Origin: Silvimonas sp. JCM 19000
GTDB lineage: Bacteria; Pseudomonadota; Gammaproteobacteria; Burkholderiales; Chitinibacteraceae
Direction: 5' to 3'
Length of the DNA: 10,019 nucleotides
Assembly (NCBI GenBank): GCA_001313065.1
Contig: BBFD01000146.1
Location: 1 to 10,019 of the forward strand
Shown here one piece after another: positions 1-8,047 of this stretch. The position numbers and the translations under genes are program-made. Each line of letters begins with the position of its first letter. The first letter of the stretch is position 1. The notes beneath the pieces were generated by a model. That model did not search any database and was not told where the DNA came from. It saw only the letters and a list, made by a program, of their open reading frames with translations.

Positions 1-1
1 T

Positions 2-120
2 TTTCGCCAGACGCTGGCGGGCAGCGCCGATGCGCCCCGCCTGGCTTGCGATACAGCGCTCGAAATTGCGCCTTGCTGATCGACGACCGTTTACCGATAA
101 AACTGGGAAAAATCTCGTGA
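2..120 (+). CDS. 3' end of an unidentified upstream gene
   Basis: Only about 40 C-terminal residues are inside the window. The frame starting at base 2 reads FRQTLAGSADAPRLACDTAL and continues to about base 74. One lost base near 73-76 then moves it to a frame ending LLIDDRLPIKLGKIS with TGA at 118-120. Both pieces look like ordinary soluble protein, and together they give one continuous tail, so I read them as a single gene with one deletion error. The stop overlaps the GTG start of the next gene (GTGA), which suggests translational coupling and the same operon. I do not recognise the family from so short a piece. Confidence 0.5.
   Translation, partial: SPDAGGQRRCAPPGLRYSARNCALLIDDRLPIKLGKIS
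105..108 (+). promoter_or_regulatory. Ribosome binding site supporting the GTG start of AT1
   Basis: GGGA lies 8 bases upstream of GTG 117. No comparable site precedes the in-frame ATG at 171, so this supports the GTG, whose codon overlaps the upstream stop. Confidence 0.45.
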
Positions 121-1349
121 ACACCACTGAACTGAAGCCCGACCACAGCCTTAACCCTGTGCTGACCGGCATGGCCGTTTATGCCTCCAAAGCCATTTCC
201 TTGCAGGCCAAAAAATAATCCGGATGTCGCCAATCTGAGTTTTGGTGAGCCCGTATTCGGGCCGCCCGAATATTTGCTGGAGGCCATTGCCAACGAAGAT
301 CTGTCTATCGCGCGTTTCCTCGACGCCGCCAAGCGTTACGAGTCGCCGCGCGGCAGTCTGGCTTTGCGCCAGGCGATCGCGCACTGGTATCTGGAACGCT
401 ACGGCTGGTGCTGGATCCGGAATGCGAAATCATGGTGACGCACGGCGGGGTAGAGGCCATCACCCTGGCCTTGCTGAGCACTACCGCCGCGGGCGAGTCG
501 GTGGCGATCAGCGACCCGTCTACATGCTGTACGCCCGAACCATCCAGACGCTGGAGCGCAAGGTCAAACGCTTGACCCGGCCCGCTGGCGTGCATGAATA
601 CACCGCGATGCTGGCCGACCCGGCCGCACTGGACGGGGTAAAAACCATGATCATCAATTCGCCGGAAAACCCCAGCGGCTACATGCTCAGTGACGAGGAC
701 TGGCAGCAGGTTGCCCACGCCGCAAGTCGCAACGGCACGTGGATCATTCATGACGAAGTCTATGACGCAATGGCTTTTGAACGGCGCCATCGCCCGGCGC
801 GCGCGGTAGAGGGGCTGGCCGATAACGCGATCATCATCAACAGTTTTTTTTCCAAGAAATTTGGTCTGCCCGGCTTACGGATAGGCTGGCTGGTGGCGCC
901 CGCCCGGTGATCGAACAGGCGGCCAAGGCGCATGACTATCTGTACCTGGGCGTCAATATCCAGTACGAGCAAATCGCCACGCGCCTGTTGCGCGATGGTG
1001 CGCGTAGCCCCTGGCTGCAACAGGTGTCGAAAGACATGCGTGACCGCGCCACGGTGGCGCTGTCCACGCTTGGCGCCGAGGCTGGCTTTGCCTGGCCGCG
1101 CAAGCCTTGGGCGCGATGTTCCTGTTTCCGGAGGTCAGCGCAATCTATCGCCGCATGCCGGAGCAGTTTCGTACGCCAGGCCTGCCCGTCGGTGACGCTG
1201 TCGCCCGCTATCTGATGGACGAGGTGGGGGTGGCGGTGGTGCCAGGCTCGGTCTACGGGCCCGCCAGCAATAACCATGTGCGGATGGTCTTGTGCACGCC
1301 GCAGGAAGAATTCGAGCGCGCCTTGCAGCGGCTGGCGGCCCTGCGCTAA
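117..1349 (+). CDS. PLP-dependent class I/II aminotransferase, copy 1 (AT1)
   Basis: Fold-type I aminotransferase of the aspartate/alanine aminotransferase superfamily, cytosolic, expected to move an amino group between an amino acid and a 2-oxo acid; the substrate is unknown. Visible family marks are an N-terminal YASKAIS...LSFGEP substrate-side segment, NSPENPSG (Asn about 181), HDEVYD (Asp 213, Tyr 216), the PLP lysine in SKKFGLPGLRIG (about Lys 247) and a C-terminal carboxylate-binding Arg in HVRMVL (about Arg 390). The repaired length is about 411 residues, normal for the family. Reaching it needs one extra A removed (213-218) and single bases restored near 409, 520, 903 and 1107. An in-frame T8 at 844-851 reads SFFSKK where the paralogues have one residue fewer. 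It starts the module that continues into the dioxygenase. Paralogue of the genes at 3399 and 6807. Confidence 0.88.
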
Positions 1350-1358
1350 AGCCTGGGC

Positions 1359-1370
1359 CCCGACGTCGGG
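1359..1370 (+). repeat. 12-bp perfect palindrome between AT1 and the dioxygenase gene
   Basis: CCCGACGTCGGG lies in the 49-base gap after AT1. Outer bases GG (1356-1357) and CC (1371-1372) can extend the pairing if C1358 is bulged. No T run follows, so it is not a typical Rho-independent terminator. It could be a weak hairpin or a protein site; GC-rich palindromes of this size can also occur by chance. Confidence 0.35.
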
Positions 1371-1389
1371 CCGTCCTCAGCCAGCAGAT

Positions 1390-1393
1390 AAGG
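1390..1393 (+). promoter_or_regulatory. Ribosome binding site of the dioxygenase gene
   Basis: AAGG lies 5 bases before ATG 1399. It marks this ATG as the start even though the reading frame is broken immediately after it. Confidence 0.5.
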
Positions 1394-1398
1394 CAGAC

Positions 1399-2219
1399 AT
1401 GAACAACTCAAAGCACAGTTTCATCAAGCGGGCTACGTGCATCAATCAGCGCAGCAAAGCGGCCTCGACCTGGCACCGTTGCGTGCCGAGCATGACCGCC
1501 TTGAACTGGCGGCGCAGGCCGCTTTGCTCAATCATGCGGCCACTCCGCCCAGCACGCTGATTGCGGTGGCAGAAGCCCGCGACCGGCAGCAGCTGTGCCG
1601 CTTTGAACATATCGCGGGAAGCTCGCCGTTTTTTTTCCGGCACCAGGTGGTGGGCGCGCTGCAAAGCGTGGCCGAGGCGCTGGTGGGCGCGCCGCTGCTG
1701 CTGTTTAAAGACAAATGCAATCTGAAACGACCCGGAGGCGGCGGGTTTGCGCCGCACCAGGATATTACGGCCTACCGCCACTTTGATAGCTCGTTTCATA
1801 TCACGGCCGCACTGATGCTGGAACCCGCCACCGCCCGCAATGGCGCCCTCGAAATGGCCGCGCCCGGTTGGGCGAAGGGGCAGCACGACACACTGATAAA
1901 CACACCACGTGGACGTCTGCCCGTGCTGCCCAGCTATGTGGGTGGGGCCAGAAATGGCGATATCCGGGACGAGTTCGCCGCCACCATGCACTGGAATCTG
2001 CTTGAGGCAGCGCCCGGAGATATTGTGTTCTTCGATTCGTTTGTGCCGCATCGCTCGGCCGAAAACCGCTCGGACCACACCCGCCGCATCCTGTTTTTTA
2101 CCTTCAGCCTGCAGGCGGAGGGCGAGCGCTACGCACCGTATTACCGCGCCAAGCGCGAGCAGCCCGGCCATCCGATGTTCCATGTGTCGACGCCGACTTT
2201 GCACGATGCGCTGACCTGA
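1399..2219 (+). CDS. PhyH-family Fe(II)/2-oxoglutarate-dependent dioxygenase
   Basis: Phytanoyl-CoA dioxygenase (PhyH) family oxygenase that would hydroxylate or oxidise a small metabolite using O2 and 2-oxoglutarate. The iron triad is visible: His 120 and Asp 122 in FAPHQDITAY, and His 218 in FFDSFVPHRSAENRSD, followed by Arg 229/230 in HTRRILFFTF suited to binding 2-oxoglutarate. The start is ATG 1399. A single G lost just after it (ATGGAA read as ATGAA) hides the true N-terminus MEQLKAQFHQAGYV, a typical PhyH opening with an aromatic 'GY' turn. The repaired length is 273 residues, normal for the family. An in-frame T8 at 1629-1636 may be overlong. It lies 51 bases before a PhnW-like gene; PhyH enzymes of the PhnY/TmpA type hydroxylate aminoethylphosphonates in known pathways, which makes a phosphonate substrate plausible but unproven. 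Confidence 0.85.
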
Positions 2220-2222
2220 AGC

Positions 2223-2244
2223 GCAGCGGGTGCGCACCCGCTGC
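2223..2244 (+). repeat. 22-bp perfect palindrome between the dioxygenase and phnW-like genes
   Basis: The half-site GCAGCGGGTGC (2223-2233) is followed directly by its exact reverse complement (2234-2244). As RNA it could fold into a 9-bp stem with a GCGC loop. It begins 4 bases after the dioxygenase stop and ends 26 bases before the next start. No T tract follows, so a classical terminator is unlikely. A processing or stabilising hairpin, or a dimeric regulator site, fits better. Confidence 0.6.
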
Positions 2245-2270
2245 CCCGACCCTTGCCACCCGGAAACCCT

Positions 2271-3411
2271 ATGAGCACTCCTGACCGGCTTTTTTACGCC
2301 CGGCCCTTTGAATACCAGTTCGAGCGTGCGCGCTGCCGCGGCCGCCGATCTGGGCTCAAGGACGCCTGCAGCGATCACATTGACGCAGAATTTGCAGCAC
2401 GCCATAGCCAGGATTGCCGGCCTCGGCGACGCGCACAGCGTGGTGCCCATCCAGGGCAGCGGCACGTTTGCGGTCGAGGCCATGTTGACCAGTTTGCTGG
2501 ACGCGCACAGCCACGTCCTGATCATCGAGAACGGCGTATATAGCGCCCGCATGACAGAGATCTGCCGCATCCACCGCATCTCGCACGAGGTGCTGCGGCT
2601 GGATCCGTATCAGGCGCTCGACCTTGTGCTGGTGGAGCAGCGCCTGCAGCAGAGCGGGCACATCACCCATCTGGCGGCCGTCCATTTTGAAACTGCCCTC
2701 GGCGTGCTGAACGATCTGGAAGGACTGTCGCGCCTGGCCGTACAGCATGGCGCACTGCTGTTGCTGGATGTCATCAGCACCTTTGGCGCCATGGCCTTGA
2801 ATATCGAGCCGCGGCGGATTGCGGGCATGGCCTTGTCGGCCAACAAATGTCTGCATGGTTTGCCGGGTGTGGCCTTTGTGATTGCGCGGACTGACCTGCT
2901 GTTGCAGAACAACGCGCCGCGCTCGCTCAGCCTTGATCTCAAAGCGCAATGGCTGGGTTTGCAGCAAGACGGGCAATGGCGTTTTACGCCGCCGCTGCAA
3001 GTGTTGCTGGCGCTGCAACAAGCAATTCAGGAATACGAGCAACACGGTGGCCAGGCCGCCAGGCTAAAGACCTACGCGCTGCGGGCGGAACATTTGCTGG
3101 CGGGCATGCGGCAAATCGGCTTTGCCCCGGTGATCGCCGCGCAATATCGCGCCCCGATCATCATGACGTTTCAAGCCGCGCCCGGGGTGATGCTGCCCAT
3201 GGACCAGCTCCATGCCTGGCTGGCGCAGCAAGGGCTGCATATCTATCCGACCAGACACGCCAATCCGCATTCGTTTCGGGTGGGGGTGATCGGCGAGTTG
3301 AGCATGCTGGATATCGATGAGCTGGTCGCAGCGCTGGCGCGTTTTGTCGCGCTCGCGGCCACCGAGGGGCGCGAGCCTGATCCGAGGTGCGAAACAGTAT
3401 GCCCACACTAA
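2271..3411 (+). CDS. phnW: PhnW-like class V aminotransferase (2-aminoethylphosphonate:pyruvate aminotransferase family)
   Basis: PLP-dependent class V aminotransferase most like PhnW, which interconverts 2-aminoethylphosphonate plus pyruvate with phosphonoacetaldehyde plus alanine. Family marks in order are TPGPLNTSSSVR near the N-terminus, DLGSR, IQGSGTFAVEAML, ENGVYSARM, VHFETALGVLN, the PLP-holding LDVISTFG, the Schiff-base Lys 192 in SANKCLHGLPG, SRSLSLDL-type RSLSLDLKAQW, WRFTPP and a C-terminal FRVGVIGEL. The start ATG 2271 has GGAA upstream. One extra T in 2290-2295 breaks the frame after eight codons; with five T the read-through gives RLFTPGPLN, the expected opening. The repaired length is 379 residues, close to PhnW with a short polar tail. 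It deviates from remembered PhnW at YPTR (usual YPGK) and GVIGE (usual GNIGE), so the substrate may differ. The 3' end overlaps AT2 by 13 bases. Confidence 0.85.
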
Positions 3412-4653
3412 ACCAGTACTTGCAGCAAGCGCCGGCGCAGTCTTCCAAGGCCATCGCGCAGGCGGCCAAGGCGAATCCGCAGATCCTGAACCTGAGCATA
3501 GGCGAACCGGACTTTGCCTTGCCGCAGCAGGTGCTGGATGCCGTGGCGGCTGAAGATCTGCAGCTTGCACCGCTGTTGCAAGGGCTCAAAGCCTACGAAC
3601 ATTCCTGCGGCGCTTTGACGCTGCGGCGCGCCATCGCAGCGTGGTATGCGCAGCGCTACGGCCTGCAGATTGACCCCGAGCAAGAAATCCTGGTGACCCA
3701 TGGCGGCATGCAGGCGCTGAACGTGGCGCTGCTGTGCGTGACCAATCCTGCGATGAAGTCCAGCTGAGCGATCCTGGCTACACCTTGTACGATCGCGCCA
3801 TTCATTTGATGGGGCGGCGCGTAAGGCGCTATCGCCGGGCGGCGGCGGAACATGAGTTTCTGGACTTCAGCATCGCCGCCTCCAGCCAGGCTGTGCTGCT
3901 TAACTCGCCGGAAAATCCCACTGGTTACGTCAGCAGTGCGCAGATTGGGCGCGGATTCAGAGCGAGGTGGCGCGCGCCGGTTGCTGGCTGGTGCACGACG
4001 AAGTCTATGACACGCTGGCGCTGAGCCGCCCGCACCAGCCGGCATGGGCACATGCGGGCTTGCGCGAGCGCTCGCTCCTGGTCAACAGCTGCTCAAAGAA
4101 GTTCGGGGTGCCAGGCTTGCGCATAGGCTGCTGATCGCCGCGCCAGAAGTGATCGCCTTGGCGGCGCGCGTGCATGAGTCGATGTGTTTGAGCGTAAACC
4201 CGTGGGCGCAACGCATTGCGACGCGGCTGTTGACAGACCCTGGCCTGAGCACCTGGTGCGAGCACAACGCGCAGACATTGCGGGAGCGCAATCTGTACGC
4301 CCTGAATGCGCTCGGGCCCGCCAGCGGTTTCGCCTGGAACCGCACGCCGCGCGGGGGCATGTTTCTGTTTCCCGAGGTCAGTGCGATCTATCAAAACCTG
4401 CCCGCGGCATACGCCGGTTCTGACGTTTCGGCGTCAGACGCGGTGGCGAAATATCTGTTGCAGGCGCACGAAATCGCCGTGGTTCCCGGCGACTTGTATG
4501 GCCAGGCAGGCGCCGGACATATCCGCTTGACCAATTGTGGCGACGGCGCGGTATTTCAGCGCGCTATTTCCCGCATGGCGGAAATACATAAAGCAATCTG
4601 GCGTGATGCCCATCCAGAACCCAAAAAAGGTTTTTTTGCGGAGTCGACAATGA
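3399..4653 (+). CDS. PLP-dependent class I/II aminotransferase, copy 2 (AT2)
   Basis: Second paralogue of the fold-type I aminotransferase, substrate unknown. It shows LSIGEPDF, VTHGGMQAL, NSPENPTG (Asn 169), HDEVYD (Asp 201, Tyr 204), PLP Lys 234 in SKKFGVPGLRIG, FLFPEVSAIY and an Arg 377 carboxylate clamp in HIRLTNC. It lacks the GPPE motif shared by AT1 and AT3 and starts without their YASK segment, so it is the most divergent copy. ATG 3399 is preferred, with GAGG at 3384-3387; GTG 3387 is a possible alternative. Single bases are lost near 3750, 3943 and 4130. As written, no stop separates it from the next gene. Removing one base from the A6/T7 stretch (4623-4637) gives a TGA at 4651-4653 overlapping the next ATG and a protein of 418 residues. 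The exact C-terminus is therefore uncertain. Confidence 0.85.
4640..4643 (+). promoter_or_regulatory. Ribosome binding site of the permuted ATP-grasp gene
   Basis: GGAG lies 6 bases before ATG 4650. A strong site here argues that a separate protein starts at 4650 rather than an AT2-ligase fusion. Confidence 0.55.
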
Positions 4654-6001
4654 CAGAAAAGCTGGATCCCCGTGTGTTTGAAATTGCGGACTGCTGGCTG
4701 CAGGCCACAGGCTATCAGCCTGCTTTTGATGCCTATAACCAGCGCTTGCAACAGATTTTTTAATGGCAAATGGCCGGTATGTTATCCGCCACCGGTATTC
4801 AAGGCTGGTTACGTTGCGCAAATAGGCGATATTGCGCGGCAATTGCTGGAACTGGTGTTTCAGATTCCCGAGCGGATTTTTGCCGGGGATTTGCAGAAAA
4901 TGCTGCAAGCGCAAGGATTGCCGCAATCCCGGGTCGAATATTTTTTTTGCAGGCCGCCTCGCCGCGCCAATTGGGGCGGGCTCGATTACTGGCGCGACCC
5001 GATGCAATTCTGACCGAGCGTGGATTCCAGTTTGTCGAAATGAATGTCACGCCCTCACTCGGCGGCCTCGGCTCCACCAACCGCTGCGCGCGTAGCTTTG
5101 AAAGCGATGCGCTGTATCACGCTATTGCGCAATCAGGCGTGGCGCTGAGCAAGCCGGATATCAATCAGCACTGGGGCGCCATGATGCGCGCGCAATGCCA
5201 GACATGGTCGCCGCAGCGCGCCACTGTTTTGCTGGAGCTGCTGGATAATCCGGCCGAGCAGCCGGAATTGAATTTTGCGTGGCCTGATTTTATCAATATG
5301 GTTAAAGAAAGCGGATTCGAGGTCATTACCGGCAATACCGGCGAATTGACCATCGATGCCAGCGGCGTGTATTGCCGCGGCAAAAAAGGTGGACGTGGTT
5401 TATACCGATTTTGTGTACGCCGAGCAAATGCAATATCAGGTCGATGCGCAAATCATTGCCGATCTGGCCACAGCCGAAGCAAACGGATTAATTGATTTTA
5501 TTGGCTCGCCAGCCGCGTGTGCCATCTATGACAACAAAATCAATCTGCCTTTTTTAAGCAGCCCGCAATATCGCCACTATTTTACGGCGCAGGAAGCGGC
5601 ACTGATTGATCAATATATACCGCCCTCTTTTATTCTCAATAAAGAAACGTTGCCGCTGGCTTTGGCACAACGGCAACGTTTTGTCGTTAAACCCGGGTTG
5701 GGACTATGCGGTTTTGGCGTGGAATTTGGCAAAAAACCATGACGACGCCTCGTGGCAGCGCTTGCTGGAACAATTGGTGGCAGCCGAGGAACCGTATTTG
5801 TTGCAACAGCTGATCGAAGACATCTGGACCTACACGCTGGCGGCGTGGCAAGGCGCAAACCGGATGATCTGCATGGGCTCCATCGTGCTGGATGGTCAAT
5901 ACAGCGGCACTTTTGTGCGGGAAGACTGGTACGACGGCGTGCCGATTGCGGTCAACCTGGCCCAGGGCAGCAGCTTTACGGTCGGCTTTGAGGCGGCATA
6001 A
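4650..6001 (+). CDS. Circularly permuted ATP-grasp ligase-like protein
   Basis: Probable ATP-dependent ligase forming an amide or peptide bond between a carboxylate and an amine. The metal/ATP element E-x-N (Glu 130, Asn 132 in FVEMNVTPSLGGLGSTNR) comes before the lysine and glycine-rich loop (Lys 347 in FVVKPGLGLCGFG) and the adenine-side YLLQQLIED (about 382-390). In standard ATP-grasp enzymes the order is the reverse, so this is a permuted type, like glutathionylspermidine synthase-related proteins; the exact family is not certain. The repaired length is 449 residues. Frame breaks: an extra T in 4756-4761, a lost base near 5000, an extra A in 5382-5387 and an extra A in 5731-5736. An in-frame T8 at 4941-4948 may be overlong. 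A strong GGAG site and ATGA overlap with AT2 suggest coupling. Substrates unknown. Confidence 0.65.
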
Positions 6002-6031
6002 GCCAGCCTTGTTACGCAGCGTTTTTTTTAC

Positions 6032-6035
6032 GGAG
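6032..6035 (+). promoter_or_regulatory. Ribosome binding site of the nucleotidyltransferase gene
   Basis: GGAG lies 8 bases before ATG 6044, fixing the start. The preceding T8 (6022-6029) is probably an inflated run like others in this window. Confidence 0.5.
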
Positions 6036-6043
6036 TTCGCAGC

Positions 6044-6783
6044 ATGTACATCGCTTGTTTAATGGCTGGCATAGGCAGCCGGCTTGCCCCCCTGACCACG
6101 CATTGCCATAAGGCGACGCTGGACGTGGCCGGTCAATCGCTGATCGCGCGGCAACTGGCGCATTTTGCCGCGGCGGGGCTGGCTGACGCCACCTTCGTGC
6201 TGGGCCATGGTGCCGCCGAGCTGGCCGTGCAGATCGCCCATGGTTTTGCCAAACAGCCGTTTCGTCTGATCAATAACCCGCACTACGTCACCCGCAATCT
6301 GGACTGGAGTGCCTGGCTGGCCTTATCGAGCGTGCAAGACGATGTGATTTATTTTGAAGGCGATTTGCTGGTGCCGCCGTCGCTACTGCGCCAACTTGCG
6401 GCCAGCCCGGCGGATATCTGCATCGCGGTTGATTCCTTAAGCCAGAGTCCCTCCATCGACACGGTGGCCTACGCCGCGCAAGGCAAGGTGGCGGCGCTGC
6501 AGTTTGTCGAGCACGGCCGCGCACAACTGCAGCGCGCTGATGGCGCATTGGGCGAGCTGATCTGCACGGTCAAGCTCAGCAATCGCGCCCGCCAGTTTGT
6601 GGTGGATGCGCTGGCGCGGCTGGACTACACCGGGCCGATGCAGCTGTACCAGATTCTGGAGCGCGCCTTTGCCCGCTTTGACACCTCTTATGTGGATGCC
6701 GAGGGCCGCCCGTGGTGGAGATCGATAACGCTGGCGACCTGGCGCGTGCGCGCGATCTGGCTGCCGCCATTGCCGCCGCCTGA
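6044..6783 (+). CDS. MobA/LicC/PntC-like sugar- or alcohol-phosphate nucleotidyltransferase
   Basis: Small cytosolic nucleotidyltransferase of the NTP_transf fold, best matched to CTP:phosphocholine (LicC-type) and phosphonate (PntC-type) cytidylyltransferases. The signature LMAGIGSRLAPLT (residues 6-18) with Lys 23 in HKATLDVAG binds the nucleotide; INNPHYVTRNLDWSAWLAL follows, as in LicC-type enzymes; IYFEGDLLV carries the metal-binding Asp 107; the C-terminal PWVEIDNAGDLARARDL supplies a second acidic metal site. That last part is visible only after restoring one G near 6715 (TGGTGG for TGGGTGG); the literal frame runs past it to a stop at 6791-6793. The repaired length is 246 residues, normal. 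The expected product is a CDP-activated compound, and a CDP-alcohol transferase is encoded one gene downstream, which supports the CTP assignment. The true acceptor (phosphocholine, aminoethylphosphonate or other) is not shown by sequence. Confidence 0.8.
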
Positions 6784-6806
6784 GCGGGACTGATTCTGGA
6801 ATCAAT

Positions 6807-8047
6807 ATGAATGAAGCTGTGATGGCCTTAGGGCCGTATGCCTCCAAGCGCATCTCCGAAGCGGCCAAGCGCGATGCGTCTATCGTCAATCTGAGCATCG
6901 GCGAACCGTTTTTTTTCGGTCCGCCGGAGCCGCTGTTGCAGCAGATCGAAACCGAGGATTTAAGCCTCGCTACTTTTCTGCAGTGCGCCAAATCCTATGA
7001 GACGACGCAGGGATCGCTCGCCTTGCGTCGGGCGATATCGCGTTGGTATTTGCGCCGCTATGGCTGGTGGTGAATCCCGACACCGAAATCCTGGTGACGC
7101 ATGGTGGGGTGGAAGCGCTCACGCTGGCGCTGCTGGCGTGCACAGCGCCGGGCGACCGCGTGGCGCTGACCGATCCGTCTTATATGTTGTATCAGCGTGC
7201 CTTGCTCACGCTGGGCCGGCAGCCGGATGTGTTCCTGCGTCCGCCTGCGTACGACGAATATGCTGCCTTGCTCGGGCAGAACGACGCTTTTGTGCAAGGG
7301 CTGCGCAATGCAGCGGCGCTGATCATCAATTCACCCGAGAATCCAACGGGTTATGTGCTCTCCGAAAATGATTGGCGCCAGGTGATGGCACACGCGGATG
7401 AGGCAAAACCTGGGTGATCCATGACGAGGTGTACGACAGCATGACGTTCGGGCGTGCGCATTTTTCGGCGCGACGCTTTGACCGCAGCGGCAAACGTCAC
7501 ATCCTGCTCAACAGCATGTCGAAAAAAATTCGGTGTACCCGGCTTACGCATCGGCTGGATGGTGGCGTGCCCGGAAGTGATCGAAGCGGCGGGCAAAGTG
7601 CATGACTACCTGGTGCTGGCGGTGAACGCGCAATACGAACGCATCGCGACGCGGATACTCGATTACCCGCAAATTGACGCCTGGTTAAGCCAGCAAACCG
7701 AGCTGATTGCAAAGCGCTCGCAGGCGGTGCAAAGCACGCTGACCGCAGCGCGCGGATTTGCATGGACCCGCAAGCCCATGGGCGGCATGTTTGCCTTTCC
7801 CCAGGTGGCCGCGCTGGCCAACAGTTTGCCCGCCAGCGCGCGCGCGGCCAGCGCCGGAGAAGATGTGGCCACGTTTCTGTTGCAGCAAGCCCGGGTGGCG
7901 ACCGTGCCTGGCGCGGTGTATGGGCAGCAAGGGCAGGACCACCTGCGCATGGTGCTATCGGCGCCGCCTGCGGCGTTTGATGCGGCGCTGCAGCGCCTGA
8001 GCGCTTTACCCACGCTACAGTTGGCGGCGAGGACGTCATATGCCTAG
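6807..8047 (+). CDS. PLP-dependent class I/II aminotransferase, copy 3 (AT3)
   Basis: Third paralogue, closest by eye to AT1 (shared PYASK/VYASK opening, GPPE, SDPSYMLY/TDPSYMLY, MVL near the C-terminus). It carries VTHGGVEALTLALL, NSPENPTG (Asn 175), HDEVYD (Asp 207, Tyr 210), PLP Lys 240 in SKKFGVPGLRIG, KPMGGMFAFPQV and Arg 381 in HLRMVL. Start ATG 6807 with TGGA upstream. Frame repairs: a lost G near 7067 (the same GGG to GG change as in AT1 at the same codon), a lost base at 7404-7408 and an extra A in 7522-7528. The T8 at 6909-6916 adds one in-frame Phe relative to AT1 (EPFFFGPPE against EPVFGPPE), probably run inflation. The repaired length is 413 residues. The stop overlaps the next start by 8 bases. 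Substrate unknown. Confidence 0.88.
8029..8033 (+). promoter_or_regulatory. Ribosome binding site of the CDP-alcohol transferase gene
   Basis: GAGGA lies 6 bases before ATG 8040, inside the end of AT3. It fixes the start and supports coupled translation. Confidence 0.55.

Noticed and set aside
117..1349. AT1 as a pseudogene
   Set aside because: Five frame breaks, but all catalytic motifs are intact on both sides of each break and the same error types hit every gene in the window, including at the same GGG codon in AT3. Uniform technical error explains this better than decay.
1446..2579. Long open frame of 377 codons on the minus strand
   Set aside because: It lies antisense to the dioxygenase and phnW-like genes, spans the gap between them and has no recognisable motifs. 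Its openness follows from GC-rich codon bias of the plus-strand genes.
2356..3045. Minus-strand open frame of 229 codons opposite the phnW-like gene
   Set aside because: It is antisense to conserved PLP-enzyme motifs, with low-complexity Gln/Arg-rich translation and no plausible start context.
5382..5387. Programmed ribosomal frameshifting or transcriptional slippage at A runs
   Set aside because: Breaks also occur at non-slippery single G/C losses and in many genes of unrelated function; no stimulatory structure is evident. Programmed recoding at about 25 sites is implausible.
6013..6029. ACGCAGCGT followed by T8 as a Rho-independent terminator before the nucleotidyltransferase gene
   Set aside because: The arms are only four bases with a one-base loop, which cannot form a stable hairpin, and the T8 is probably an inflated run. 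The downstream gene has its own ribosome site and fits the operon.
6786..6801. GATTC-TG-GAATC dyad before AT3 as an operator
   Set aside because: Only five bases per arm, in a 23-base gap that also holds the ribosome site; chance is a sufficient explanation.
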